Shown piece by piece: positions 25,959 to 35,604 of a stretch of DNA of 64,000 bases. Under the pieces are notes generated by a model. It had not been told where the DNA came from. It saw only the letters and a program-made list of their open reading frames with translations, and made no database searches. This stretch comes from Rhodothermales bacterium. GTDB taxonomy: Bacteria > Bacteroidota > Rhodothermia > Rhodothermales > Bin80. Made by a program: the position numbers and the translations under genes. The stretch covers positions 310,001 through 374,000 of the forward strand of contig CATQHT010000002.1 in the NCBI GenBank assembly GCA_958296045.1, read 5' to 3'. Within the stretch, counting starts at the first letter, position 1; every line of letters begins with the position of its first letter.

Positions 25959-27206
25959 TTAACAGCCATACGGGCCACTGTGCGCGGCTATCGCTGGTCT
26001 AACGTGCCGCCAACTGCCGTCGTTTAGCCAGAAACTGTTGCTGGCTTTATCCCCTTGAATCCCGCTTCCTGAAACTCTAAGCTGATTCCAGAACTCCGCC
26101 ATCAGGTCCCACGCCGTAGACGTCCATTCGGCCAGATCGGGGAAGACCAACTCTTCAAATCCTTTCAACAACTGGCGCGCGCGGTGGCTGGACAGACACG
26201 CATTATATCCGGCCTCGTGTCGGCGCTCATGGGCTATGATTTGACCCCGGAAACCGTCCATAGCAGGTAAGGTGCCGCATGTGGTGTTGACCGTGGTATA
26301 GTCGCTATCTGGCGGCAAGTCCGATGCAGCGGTACAGGTGGAATTAGCGCCCGAATACCCCGGCCCTCCCCCTGCTGGATCATAATCTTCGGCAATGTGG
26401 AGCTCTCCAGACCACTCCTGACCAGTTACAGGGGGTAAAGCCGTCATCCACCTACCCTCCCACGGCCCCGTCCCTTCTACATACCAGATTGTTACGTTGT
26501 CATTCAGCCTGTAGAAGCCAACTTTGGTTACTGATGACTCCCTGGGCTGATTGGTATACTGCACCGGTACGCCCAGTTGACCAAAGGACCAATAGCGCGG
26601 TTTCACGTCAACCGTGTGCGACAGTACGTCCTCATTGTTAACCCTAACCTGGACCGTGGTCGAGTTTGTAGCCGTACCCGACCATGAAGAGGCACCGGTA
26701 TCCGTATATTCCGCCCCCGTTTCAGCGGACCATTCGAACGTGAGTTGGGACAGGTCCAAGTCAATCGAATCTGTCGTAACCGTGCACATGACGTATCCTC
26801 CCCGGGGTACACTGTCGCAGGTCAAACTGAAGTGGCGTGAAGTGCTTTCGTCCTCCTCCTCTTCTTCTTCACCATCACCGTCGTCGCCCCCGCCGCCTCC
26901 GCTCCCTCCACCATCACCGCCTCCGCCCCCGCCAGGGTCATCGAACTCAACACAGGTGATATAGATATCCTCCGAAGCTAAGGTGCACTCCGCTTCGCCA
27001 TCGCCCGGATCATCCCCCGTGTACGGAGGATCTACGCATACCCAACCTCGAACAACGTCGGTCACCCAGCAGTAAATCGTACCGTGCGTCTTGCCTGCCC
27101 CCGAAACTTCATTCAGAGTCAGTTCGACCGGCTCAAACCCCTCCCCAGGCGTGTAACGTTCACAGATTTTGGCTTCATAGGCGATATTGTACTCGCTGAT
27201 CAGCAT
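25959..27206 (-). CDS. Putative HExxH metallopeptidase-like protein with Gly/Asp/Glu-rich linker (3' part of a broken gene)
   Basis: A 415-aa frame. An N-terminal Cys-containing region precedes a low-complexity linker near residues 90-120 made of Gly/Asp runs and an EEEEEEDE stretch. An Ig-like beta-rich segment follows (HFSLTCDSVPRGGYVMCTV). Near residue 326 there is IIAHERRHEAGYNAC, an HExxH zinc motif, with a possible third ligand in GFEELVFP. Family not recognised. The frame is open upstream only after an in-frame TAG at 27231 (VRQW-stop-DRDFGDLR), so the ATG at 27206 is probably not the original start. It sits 14 bp upstream of the exported hypothetical gene. Confidence 0.5.
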   Translation of the reverse strand: MLISEYNIAYEAKICERYTPGEGFEPVELTLNEVSGAGKTHGTIYCWVTDVVRGWVCVDPPYTGDDPGDGEAECTLASEDIYITCVEFDDPGGGGGGDGGGSGGGGGDDGDGEEEEEEDESTSRHFSLTCDSVPRGGYVMCTVTTDSIDLDLSQLTFEWSAETGAEYTDTGASSWSGTATNSTTVQVRVNNEDVLSHTVDVKPRYWSFGQLGVPVQYTNQPRESSVTKVGFYRLNDNVTIWYVEGTGPWEGRWMTALPPVTGQEWSGELHIAEDYDPAGGGPGYSGANSTCTAASDLPPDSDYTTVNTTCGTLPAMDGFRGQIIAHERRHEAGYNACLSSHRARQLLKGFEELVFPDLAEWTSTAWDLMAEFWNQLRVSGSGIQGDKASNSFWLNDGSWRHVRPAIAAHSGPYGC

Positions 27207-27556
27207 TCGTAGATCGCCAAAGTCCCGATCCTACCATTGACGCACGTAGTCCGTGAAACGATCGGGATCCAGGGAATCAGGACTGACGAACTCCAGCAGC
27301 CGAGAACCGACCACCTCATCCTGGGGATTGATGTCCACCGAAATCGTCCGCACAGCTCCGAGCTCGCTGTGAGAATGGGTGGTGGCAGGCTGACCTGGGC
27401 CAAGTACCGTGGTAACACGCGTAATGCCATCGCCCAAACCCAACGTGACGGCCTGCGACCAGTCAGTGGGTACTTCGCCACCATGGCCTCTAGGACCTCG
27501 GCATTATTAAACTTTCCGAGAGCCCGCTTCTGGGTCTGGACAAGAGCCTCATAGTA
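27207..27556 (-). pseudogene. Upstream remnant of the HExxH-protein gene
   Basis: Coding character continues upstream of the TAG at 27231 in the same frame: LGDGITRVTTVLGPGQ ... VDINPQDEVVGSRLLE. Near 27455 the sense frame shifts and continues as YYEALVQTQKRALGKFNNAE. The segment is closed upstream by another stop near 27556. One nonsense and one frameshift change mean that the full-length gene is inactive unless sequencing errors explain them. Confidence 0.5.
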
Positions 27557-28982
27557 CTAAGCCTCAACCTGAGCCACCTTCGACGCACCGGTAGGAAGCG
27601 GATCTGAGCTTATCTGGATGCTGTCGCAGGCGGCAGCGCCGAAGAATCATGGCTGCGGCCGGTGAAAACCACGATCTGCTGGAAGCAGAAAGAGCAAACA
27701 GCTTAGACATACGCAAATCGCGGAATCCACGAGACGCTTAGACGCTCAAGAGCCTAGCAAGAAAACACGGCAGGCCCCAATTATGTTCCCAATTTAACTC
27801 CCAAGCGCACCATATGCAATCAGGTCAGAGTGCTCGCAAATAGAGGTAGAGGTTAGCCAAGAGAGCAGGAAGGGGCCGTTCCATCGAAGAGAGGGCGATG
27901 CCCGACCAGAGATGGAACAGCGTCGGGCAGACTGAAACAGCGCTTTGCGCCCCAAGAGCTTCGGCGTCAGCGGGGCAAGCGTATCCCTTCCCAATGCGCA
28001 CGCATGCATGATGCCGTTTGTAGACGGTATCGTGGCTTACCGGTCATTCTGGTACTCGTAGCGACATGCCGGTTGCACTGCGTCAATCCCGTAGAAGGAC
28101 TCGAAGGTGTGTTGCCGCGCATTGCTGCTGGCCATCCGTCCAAGAAGATCCACCTGCTGCTACCCCGCCAATGGCAGCCACTCCATCCCCTAGCGCCTTC
28201 GTAGAAGGATACGCGGAACAAAACCATTGCCCATTCTCCGCTACTGGTCATCGGTTTCGTAACACCCCGCCGATGATCTGCCCTTGCGTCCACTCGTAAA
28301 CCTGCCTGACAAGGGGCTGCCTACATGCCAAAAAACACACATCGATCCCAGTCCGCACTACGGCCGCATGGCCGCTCGATCATTGAGCAGGTGCGCCCTA
28401 AGAAGGAGATCAATTGCACCCACAATCAGGCTCCCAAAGACCATCGCCGAATATCGATCCCTGCCAGAGCTACCAGTCATGGCTGCCCTGCCGAGGTGAG
28501 GATACCTCAACCTGCCCAGAGCGGAGATTGCCGCATAGCCATAGAGGACTGCACCCAAACATAAGCAGGGCGAATTTCCCAGCTTAAATGTTCTCTACGG
28601 GACAGTTACCGTGCAGGGACCCCTACCTGTCGCGTAACCTACCATCGTCTGAAACAGAGTCAGCCATGCGAAGGCGAATACCGTCGCCAGCAAAGACGGA
28701 TACCTTCTCGGCTGTAGCGGTTCAACACCAAGGCATTGCTGGGAAGCCCAGCCACACTCGCTCACCCACAAACGCTTCCCCAAGGCGGGCTCGGGAATAC
28801 GGGGACGGCGACAAGTTTTGGTCAGGCGGCAGCGCATCACATGACCAAAATGTGTCGACACGGTCCGCACAGAGGCAGGGCAGGGGGCGCGTGATAGGCG
28901 GCGGCCCCGCAGCGGGTACGCATGGCCTGAGGATTCTCGGACCCGGAAGGCAACCACCAAGCCCTGCGCCCGGGGCGACAGG
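27557..28982. other. 1.4-kb gene-poor region containing a degraded repeat
   Basis: No intact gene is supported. The section near 28095..28510 is one member of an inverted repeat pair (see its own entry). The long overlapping ORFs at 28588..29041 on both strands have Arg/Ser/Pro-rich shadow composition. Confidence 0.4.
28095..28510 (+). repeat. Copy 1 of a diverged ~400-bp repeat (partner at 62605..63000, inverted)
   Basis: Shared landmarks with the reverse complement of the right-end copy include ATCCGTCCA..GAGATCCACCTGC..CTACC, ACCATTGCCCA.TCTCCGCTAC, CCGCATGGCCGCTCG.TCATTGA and CATGGCTGCCCT..CGAGGTGAGGATACC. Neither copy has an intact ORF. It is probably a decayed mobile element of a type I could not identify. 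Confidence 0.55.
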
Positions 28983-31946
28983 CTATGGCAACAGAAACGC
29001 GCGCGCGTTGCGGACGATCTGCTGATAAGCAGGGTGACCATGCGCGCGGTCGTCGTGCCCTAACGTATTGACCAGCACCCGCGCATCACCGGCGTGGCGG
29101 AGCCATACCACCGGATAGATGGTGCCCGTCTCCTTGGAGCGGCCAATAGCCAGCACCACCGCTTCCGACTCCGGCAACAGCTCCGCGCGATATAGCTCAT
29201 CTACGATATCAAAGGAAGCCGGCACGTCTCGCATCAGCGGATGCGCAGGCTGCAACACCTCCACCGTGAATGCCTGTAAAGGCTCGTGACTGCGCGCTCC
29301 GCCGCCGACGATAACCTCGTTCCACTCGGGCCAGTCCTGCCAGTTGTACCACGATGCCGGGTGCGTAACCATCACAGGCTTGCCGCTCTCCACATGCACG
29401 ACAATAGCAGCGCGGCTCTCCAATTCGTTCACCGGCTTGTTGTTGGCCATGGCCAACAAGGCGGCGCCGCGAAGCGCATCCCTGAAAGCCGCATCGGCAG
29501 ACTCCGTGTACATAAAGCGCCGCTCCCCAGAGCCATACAAGATCTGGCCGTCTGCAAACCCGAATACCCGCGCATGATGGTGTGACTGGCGATCGCGGCT
29601 TGCACTGCCCGCCAGATATACGATGCCACCATCTGCCTCGTCGTCGTGGCTAGGCCAGACCCAGCCAGCATCGTTGCGCGGCAGCGCCGGCGCCTCCGTT
29701 ACCGTCAGCACCCCTTGCATCACAGCCCAGTGGCCAGGGACGCTGCACACATATGGATAGGTGCCCGAGGCCAGCGAGCTAAGCGAAAACTCTTTGCGTT
29801 CACCCATCGCCAGCACTCCGGTGGAGCCAATCACGCGGTCTTGCAGCGCAGGCGGCACGTATTCCGTGGATGGCGCGTCTGGATCCGCCATGTAGCGATC
29901 CAGCGCTTGCCCGAAAGCCTCGACCGGACCGGGCTGCAGAAACACGGCGTTGTGAAGGTCAGGATGCCGATTAATGAAATCTATAGTGATTTCCTGCCCC
30001 TCAAAAGCATGCAGCTCCGTCTGCCCGAAACGCATGATGCCCTCAGGAGCATCCAGCATGATCCGTGCATCAGGCAGGGATGCCGCTGTGTCCGCCTGAG
30101 GCGAAGGCCCGGGCTCGGGCCCGCCCGGTCGCCTGATGATGCCGACATATTCCGGCATCGCCTCCAGCGCAGCCTCAATCCACCGGTCGCCACCCTCCTG
30201 GGCCGCGCGAGAAGCTTCAAAGGCTTTGGAGCCCAGGATGGGACCCAGCTCCGCCGCGCGAAGCAAGGCGGCTAGGCGCGTGTTGAGGTTGGGATCTGTG
30301 AATACGCCGGCCTGGATGAACGTGTCACCTAGGTCTGCGCTGTATGGGATGGTCTGGATGGCCGCCTTGCGTACCGCCGCCGACGAGTGGCGTAGCGCCT
30401 GGGCCGCGGCTGGGCGTAGCGCTTCGGTGGCCCCCAGCCCGTGAAGCGTCCACAGGGCATGGACCGCACCGCCGTCAAAGCCGGTTGCATCCAAGTCTTC
30501 GGCACTGGCTATTGCCGCCAGCTCTTCGGCCATGTCAACAAGCCCGTGTTCAACGATCAGGCGCTGCGCTGTCAGACGCCAGAACTGGTTGGAGCTGCGC
30601 AAAGCACTCAATAGCCCTCCGCTATCCTCAGGAGACAGGGCTGCGGGTCCGCTGTGCTCCTGGGTACCGTACCGTACCACGTAAACGCGGCCGTGGTCCC
30701 TGTCGCGAAGCGGGTTAAGGTGTGCGTTGCCGGGACCGGGCGTCGCATTCCAGATCTGATTCACCATGCCACGACGATCTGGGTTGTGCTGAATGACCGG
30801 GTTGTACCAGTCTGCGACCCAGATATTTTCGTCTGGCCCGATGTCGGCGAAGACCGGCGCCACCCAGTCATCAGAGCTGGCCAGAAGGTTCTCCACCACG
30901 CCTTCCTTTTCGCGGTAGATGGCGCCGTCACGCTCAAGAACGACCGCATGCACCACATGCGCGGTGGGCTCGGTCACCATCAACGTACCCCAGAAAAAGC
31001 GCGGATACCGGCGGCCATTGTACAAAAAGGCGCCCGCCGCTGCCGTGTACCCATCCCTGAAGTCCACCTGCCAAAGAGGCCGCGTGCCGCTGTGCTTTAC
31101 CAGATAATGGCTCTGCACATAGGCGACACTGAGCTCCGCCTCATAGCGCATCGGAATGCCCACTACCACCGCATGGTTATTGTTCGCCGTAGACCCGAAG
31201 ATGGTGTTGTCCTCGCCAATACCCAGCCCCCACGTGTTGTTGTTGAACGTGCCCACGGGCTCTAGCACCGTGCCGTCCCGCGAAAAGTGGAAGACGCCTC
31301 GGCTCAGGATGCGCGACTCCTCATTGGGGGCCTCACCTGGCGTATACATGCCCGAATACCCGACCGCGCTCCATATATGGTTGTCCAAACCTACCTTGAA
31401 GTTGCTCATGACCGCGTGCGTATCGAACGTGCCGAAGGCATCTTCTAGCACCCTCGTCTTGCGATCGTATACGTCGTCGCCATCGGTGTCCTCCATAAAG
31501 ACCACATGGGGCGCCTGACCAACCAGCGCGCCGCCTTTGACTACGGCCAGCGCCGTCGTTAGGGGTTGGTCCTCGGCAAAGCGGATAAAGGTGTCAGCCA
31601 CGCCGTCGCCGTCCACATCTTCGCAGATCGTGATGCGGTCCGTGCCCGCTTCGGTGCCCGCGTGCTCGTGCGGGTAGTCGGTGGACTCCACCACCCAGAG
31701 CCTGCCCCTCTCATCCCAGGCGAGCGCGATAGGGTTACGAATGTCGGGCTCGCTGGCAAATACCTGAACGGAAAAACCCTCGGGCACCTCAAGGTGCGCG
31801 AGCGTCTGCTCCGGCGTCAACGGACGCTGCACTACGACCTCGTTGGCATCGTTGGAGGTGGTGAAATACTCGAGAGCCGCCTGCGAGGCGCACCCGGAAA
31901 TATGCAGTACGCTGACCACCAGGGCGGCCCCAAGGATAGTTTTCAT
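28983..31946 (-). CDS. Multidomain lipoprotein: Piru_Ver-type dehydrogenase propeller, HEAT repeats, cupredoxin, ThuA-like domain
   Basis: A 987-aa protein from the ATG at 31946 (MKTILGAALVV), with lipobox VLHISGC. First comes a membrane-bound dehydrogenase-type beta-propeller (PEGFSVQVFASEPDIRNPIA, then DVDGDGVADTF, GPDENIWVADWYNP). Next is a helical HEAT-like section (AVRKAAIQTIPYSADLGD). Then a plastocyanin/azurin-like domain with candidate copper ligands in HPDLHNAVF and YPYVCSVPGHWAVMQ (Cys, His, Met). The C-terminal ThuA/trehalose-utilisation-like domain contains TVEVLQPAHPLMRDVP. No CxxCH haem motif is present. It is probably exported and oxidises a sugar or alcohol; the substrate is unknown. 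It sits 12 bp after the cupin gene in the same direction. Confidence 0.82.
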   Translation of the reverse strand: MKTILGAALVVSVLHISGCASQAALEYFTTSNDANEVVVQRPLTPEQTLAHLEVPEGFSVQVFASEPDIRNPIALAWDERGRLWVVESTDYPHEHAGTEAGTDRITICEDVDGDGVADTFIRFAEDQPLTTALAVVKGGALVGQAPHVVFMEDTDGDDVYDRKTRVLEDAFGTFDTHAVMSNFKVGLDNHIWSAVGYSGMYTPGEAPNEESRILSRGVFHFSRDGTVLEPVGTFNNNTWGLGIGEDNTIFGSTANNNHAVVVGIPMRYEAELSVAYVQSHYLVKHSGTRPLWQVDFRDGYTAAAGAFLYNGRRYPRFFWGTLMVTEPTAHVVHAVVLERDGAIYREKEGVVENLLASSDDWVAPVFADIGPDENIWVADWYNPVIQHNPDRRGMVNQIWNATPGPGNAHLNPLRDRDHGRVYVVRYGTQEHSGPAALSPEDSGGLLSALRSSNQFWRLTAQRLIVEHGLVDMAEELAAIASAEDLDATGFDGGAVHALWTLHGLGATEALRPAAAQALRHSSAAVRKAAIQTIPYSADLGDTFIQAGVFTDPNLNTRLAALLRAAELGPILGSKAFEASRAAQEGGDRWIEAALEAMPEYVGIIRRPGGPEPGPSPQADTAASLPDARIMLDAPEGIMRFGQTELHAFEGQEITIDFINRHPDLHNAVFLQPGPVEAFGQALDRYMADPDAPSTEYVPPALQDRVIGSTGVLAMGERKEFSLSSLASGTYPYVCSVPGHWAVMQGVLTVTEAPALPRNDAGWVWPSHDDEADGGIVYLAGSASRDRQSHHHARVFGFADGQILYGSGERRFMYTESADAAFRDALRGAALLAMANNKPVNELESRAAIVVHVESGKPVMVTHPASWYNWQDWPEWNEVIVGGGARSHEPLQAFTVEVLQPAHPLMRDVPASFDIVDELYRAELLPESEAVVLAIGRSKETGTIYPVVWLRHAGDARVLVNTLGHDDRAHGHPAYQQIVRNARAFLLP

Positions 31947-31957
31947 GGCATTCTCGC

Positions 31958-32359
31958 TTAAGGTGCGGGCAGCGAACGCCAAGGCTCGTCACCGGAACAA
32001 TCCACTACCATTGGCTCTTTGGAGGTGGCGCCGCTAAGCACCACGAATAGGAGGGCAGGCTTGTCGCCCATGTTGAAGGAGGCATGCACCTCGCCAGCCG
32101 GAATAAGCGCGCAGGCGCCAGCCTCAAGCTCCCGGCGGTCCTGGCCGATCCACTGGGCTACCTGGCCACTAAGCACATAGATGACTTCTTCGCGACCGGG
32201 GTGCCGATGAAAGCTGTGTCCCTCACCAGGCAGGATCGTGGCCCGCGCAGCGAGAAGTCCCGGCATGCGGACATCCGCATGAGGATGATTCACCCATTCG
32301 TTCAGGCCCTGCACAACACGCTCTTTGCGGTAGTCCTCGTTGCCAAAAAACAACGCCAT
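31958..32359 (-). CDS. Cupin-domain protein
   Basis: A 133-aa single-domain cupin. Motif 1 reads GEGHSFHRHPGREEVIYVLSG, the G-x5-HxH-x3-E-x6-G arrangement of metal ligands. Motif 2 is GACALIPAGEVHASFN. It lacks a signal peptide, so it acts in the cytoplasm. It lies between the PEP-hydrolase-family gene (16-bp gap) and the exported dehydrogenase (12-bp gap), in one apparent operon. A small-molecule isomerase or dioxygenase role in the same pathway is plausible but not shown. Confidence 0.85.
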   Translation of the reverse strand: MALFFGNEDYRKERVVQGLNEWVNHPHADVRMPGLLAARATILPGEGHSFHRHPGREEVIYVLSGQVAQWIGQDRRELEAGACALIPAGEVHASFNMGDKPALLFVVLSGATSKEPMVVDCSGDEPWRSLPAP

Positions 32360-32375
32360 ATCTGTAGTGTTCTAG

Positions 32376-33257
32376 CTACCGCCTCCTGGCGGCTGGACAC
32401 GGGATGGCTTTAAAGGTGCGCGTCAACTTCGTCAGCGACTCCTCTACGCCCATGCGCTCTAGGCTGGAGGCCCCGACAAACCCCACCGCATCGGTGTGCT
32501 CATTGATGTAGGCGGCATCCACCGGCGTGCTGATAGGACCGCCATGCGACAGGAAGATGAGATCGCGCCGCACAGAACGGGCCGCATCAATGATCTCCTG
32601 CGTGCGCTGGGCGGCCTCCTCAATCGTGCAGGTCGCGCCCGTGACGCCTACAGACCCGCCTATCGTGCAGCCCACATGGGCGATAATCACATCCGCGCCG
32701 GCCTCAGCCATCTGGCGCGACTCCTCAGGTGTAGCCACATAGACAATAGAAAACAGGTCTATCCCCCGATGCTGCGCCTGCGCAACCATACCGATCTCGT
32801 GCTGCACACTCATGCCGGTCTCCTCCAGCACCTGCCGAAACAGCCCGTCCACGATGGCATGCGTCGGAAAGTTATTGACACCGCTAAAGCCCATCGCCTT
32901 GACCTTAAGCAGATGATGCCACATGCGGCGCCGAGGATCCGAAGCATGCACGCCGCAGATGACCGGGATCTCCTTGACCACGGGCAACACCTCAAATTCT
33001 CCGATCTCCATTGCCACCGCGTTGGCATCTCCGTAGGCCATAAGCCCAGCTGTAGAGCCGTGCCCCGCCATGCGGAAACGCCCCGAATTGTAGATGATGA
33101 GCAGATCCGCGCCACCACGCTCGATAAACTTGGCGCTGATGCCGGTCCCTGCACCGGCACCAATGATGGGCTCGCCCCTGTCGAGGCTGTCATGCAGCCG
33201 CGCTAAGACCTCCGCGCGGGTGTACGGGTTGCCGACGCCCGTATACGGGTTGGGCAT
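32376..33257 (-). CDS. Phosphoenolpyruvate hydrolase family / TIM-barrel signal protein
   Basis: A 293-aa TIM-barrel protein of the family annotated as phosphoenolpyruvate hydrolase-like (PF09370). It shows EPIIGAGAGTGISAKFIERG, LIIYNSGRFRMAGHGSTAGL, the loop PVICGVHASDP, GFSGVNNFPT and VIIAHVGCTIGGSVG. Length is normal for stand-alone members, which often neighbour Tm-1-like ATP-binding proteins; none is present here. It is the first gene of the cupin/dehydrogenase operon and is divergent from the Tat oxidoreductase gene. Confidence 0.85.
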   Translation of the reverse strand: MPNPYTGVGNPYTRAEVLARLHDSLDRGEPIIGAGAGTGISAKFIERGGADLLIIYNSGRFRMAGHGSTAGLMAYGDANAVAMEIGEFEVLPVVKEIPVICGVHASDPRRRMWHHLLKVKAMGFSGVNNFPTHAIVDGLFRQVLEETGMSVQHEIGMVAQAQHRGIDLFSIVYVATPEESRQMAEAGADVIIAHVGCTIGGSVGVTGATCTIEEAAQRTQEIIDAARSVRRDLIFLSHGGPISTPVDAAYINEHTDAVGFVGASSLERMGVEESLTKLTRTFKAIPCPAARRR

Positions 33258-33468
33258 AAGACAAACAAGAAAGATGTGCGCGACAACGTTGCCCTCAAAG
33301 GTACGGTCCCGATACCCGTATTAGCAAGCGTGCTACGCCGCCTGGCAGGCTGCGCACCCTATCGTGGTGCCAAGTGGCGCGCCAATTGCGCACGATGCCG
33401 TATAATCACCGGGCGGGTCTTGCTAAGACTCATGCCGCAACATCCAGCCTTTTCATCAATCAATTCCG

Positions 33469-34803
33469 ATGACTCATACATCTCTTAACCGGCGCGCCTT
33501 TGTGCAACGCATGGGGCTGCTGGCGGGCGCCGCCGCGATCCCCTCTATCATCCCGGCCTCGGCCCTAGGGCGCGGCCCAAGCGTAGCCCCCAGCGATCGC
33601 GTCACGATGGGGTTCATCGGCATGGGAAGCATGGGCATGAACAACCTGCGCGGCTTCATCGCAATGCCAGACGTGCAAGTGCTCGCCGTTTGTGACGTTA
33701 ATACAGCGGGTGGCAACTACCAGGGCCGCGGCCTGAAAGGGCGCGAACCAGCCCGCGAATTTGTTGAATCCACCTATGCGGAGCGGACCAGCGCCGGCAC
33801 CTACTCTGGATGCGGCGCCTACCGCTTTTTCTGGGAAGTCCTGCAGCGTGACGACATCGATGCGGTATGTCTGGCGCTGCCCGACCACTGGCATGCCTAT
33901 ATGGCAGTGCACGCGGCAAAGGCTGGCAAAGACATGTACAGCGAGAAGCCCCTGGCGCGTACCATTAAAGAGGGGCGGGCTATGGTCCAGGCGGTTCGCA
34001 AATACGACCAGGTGTTTCAGACCGGGAGTCAGCAGCGCTCAGGACAGAACTTTCGCCACGCATGCGAGCTCGCCATCAATGGCTATGTGGGAGAGCTCCA
34101 AAAGGTCTATGCGCAGGTCGGAGGGGTATCTCATCCCTGTGAGCTAAGCGGCGAAGAGGTGCCGGAGGGTTTTCTGTACGAGATGTGGCTCGGCAACGCA
34201 CCTTCGGCCTCCTACCATCCAGAGCGTATCAGCGGTCGCTACAACACCGATAGCGGGGCTTGGCGTGCATGGCGCCCTTACTCCGCTGGGCATGTCGCAG
34301 ATTGGGGTGCACACAACTTTGATATAGCCCACTGGGGGCTGGGTCAGGATGGCCGCGGACCAGTACAGATCTTAGCGCCCGCTGACGGGCACGAAGGCGA
34401 GCTCACGCTGGTCTATGACGACGGCATCCCGGTCATCAAGAAAAAGGGGCCCCACGAAGGAATGGTCCAGTTTGTGGGTTCCGATGGCTGGGTCGGCGTG
34501 AGCCGCGGAGGGATATGGGCATCGGACGAAAGCCTGCTAGAAGTCTCTATGAAGCCCAGCGACATCCACCTGTACAAAAGCACAGACCATCGTCGCGACT
34601 TCTTGAACTGCGTTAAGACGCGCATGCGCCCGGTTTGCGATGTCGAGGTGGGGCACGGTTCGCTATTGGCCTGCCTGACGTCAGAGATCTGCATGCTCTT
34701 GGATCGTTCGCTGGCATTTGATCTGGACACCGAGGAATTTCCCGACGACACAGAAGCCACCGCGCTAACGGGCAGGGCCATGCGCAAACCCTGGGTCGTG
34801 TAA
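33469..34803 (+). CDS. Tat-exported Gfo/Idh/MocA-family oxidoreductase
   Basis: A 444-aa protein with a twin-arginine leader NRRAFVQRMGLLAGAAAIPS. The NAD(P)-binding Rossmann motif VTMGFIGMGSMGMNNLRGF follows, then LALPDHWHAYMAVHAAKAGKD and the catalytic-loop signature SEKPLARTIKEG. The C-terminal half is the usual Gfo/Idh/MocA dimerisation domain. Tat-exported members of this family are frequent in Bacteroidota and Planctomycetota and act on sugars or glycoside-linked inositols. The divergent neighbour operon also looks like sugar or alcohol oxidation. Confidence 0.9.
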   Translation: MTHTSLNRRAFVQRMGLLAGAAAIPSIIPASALGRGPSVAPSDRVTMGFIGMGSMGMNNLRGFIAMPDVQVLAVCDVNTAGGNYQGRGLKGREPAREFVESTYAERTSAGTYSGCGAYRFFWEVLQRDDIDAVCLALPDHWHAYMAVHAAKAGKDMYSEKPLARTIKEGRAMVQAVRKYDQVFQTGSQQRSGQNFRHACELAINGYVGELQKVYAQVGGVSHPCELSGEEVPEGFLYEMWLGNAPSASYHPERISGRYNTDSGAWRAWRPYSAGHVADWGAHNFDIAHWGLGQDGRGPVQILAPADGHEGELTLVYDDGIPVIKKKGPHEGMVQFVGSDGWVGVSRGGIWASDESLLEVSMKPSDIHLYKSTDHRRDFLNCVKTRMRPVCDVEVGHGSLLACLTSEICMLLDRSLAFDLDTEEFPDDTEATALTGRAMRKPWVV

Positions 34804-35120
34804 AGGGACAACAAGGCCGTGCCCGAATCAGCCGGCCGTGCATATTCCTGAGCTGCCAGCCCGCAACCCGCGCTTGGCGGCTGTGCCGACAGAACCAAGA
34901 GGACAAGCGCGACCCCAAGCACCATACCGGAACCCATAAGGAGCACGACCTGGGTCAGTGACGGCCATCGCGCAGCAGCAGCCGCCTCAGACAGATTCCG
35001 GGCACTCAAGCCAAGCTCGCCTGCGGAAGCCTGGAGTGCCATCAGTACGGGTTCGATCTGGCGCTGCATGGCGGCTTTCTCGGCCTGGGCCACCCGGTCG
35101 CGCAAAGAGGAGCTAACCAT
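34413..35120 (-). CDS. Possible small membrane protein (weakly supported)
   Basis: Only the first ~110 codons (35120 to about 34800) have protein-like character. They comprise an amphipathic helix (RDRVAQAEKAAMQRQIEPVL, then SARNLSEAAAAARW) and one transmembrane segment (LTQVVLLMGSGMVLGVALVL). The rest of the ORF is antisense to the Gfo/Idh gene and is probably a shadow, so the true gene, if any, may have lost its stop. It vaguely recalls small mobilisation accessory proteins. Confidence 0.25.
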   Translation of the reverse strand: MVSSSLRDRVAQAEKAAMQRQIEPVLMALQASAGELGLSARNLSEAAAAARWPSLTQVVLLMGSGMVLGVALVLLVLSAQPPSAGCGLAAQEYARPADSGTALLSLYTTQGLRMALPVSAVASVSSGNSSVSRSNASERSKSMQISDVRQANSEPCPTSTSQTGRMRVLTQFKKSRRWSVLLYRWMSLGFIETSSRLSSDAHIPPRLTPTQPSEPTNWTIPSWGPFFLMTGMPSS

Positions 35121-35604
35121 CGCTATCGCTCGTACATCGGCTTGCCGCCTTTACAGGCTGCGGACAGCATCCGGCGTAGATGTGCAGCAAAAGAGAACCG
35201 TCAGACTTAGCACCCATGAGGCAGAGTGCATGCGCATGCGGATTGGGCGGGCAACAACGACGCGGCTGCCTCCTGGTGGAGTGAGAAATAAGGGACCATA
35301 GCACGAGATTGCGGAGTAAAAAGGTGGTCCACAATGGTCCGCGGACCCCATGATACCGGCGCGAAGCGTGCGCGTGCTGGTGGCCCTGCTACGACCGTGA
35401 TAATTCGGGTGCCTTTGTGCATTAGTGTCCATATTGTTGTACCTTTAACCTGCGTTACATTCTGCCAGCCGGCTTGTGAAACGGTGTCCCGCTTTGAGGA
35501 TATGGCTTCGCGTAGAACGGAACGTGCAGTTAGCGTGACCGACTGAACCAAGGCCGGGAGGTGCGGCGCCCGCTCTCATCACCAATAACCAAAATGTTGG
35601 TTCA
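35121..35604. other. Leader region of the TonB receptor gene
   Basis: About 480 bp with only shadow ORFs. It should contain the promoter of the receptor. The only element I can point to is the hairpin at its 3' end. Confidence 0.35.
35587..35602 (+). promoter_or_regulatory. Small hairpin directly before the TonB receptor start
   Basis: AACCAA-AATG-TTGGTT forms a 6-bp stem with a 4-nt loop ending 2 nt before the ATG. In the mRNA it would sit where the ribosome binds. No Shine-Dalgarno sequence is visible. A translational control role is only a suggestion. Confidence 0.3.

Noticed and set aside
26855-26945. Triplet-rich tract as a phase-variation repeat
   Set aside because: The CCT/CTT and CGCC-like runs encode a Glu/Gly/Asp linker; they are imperfect and multiples of three, so length changes would not shift the frame.
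28588-29041. Opposed 145- and 148-aa ORFs
   Set aside because: They mirror each other on both strands with Arg/Pro/Ser-rich composition and no recognisable motif; one overlaps the end of the dehydrogenase gene.
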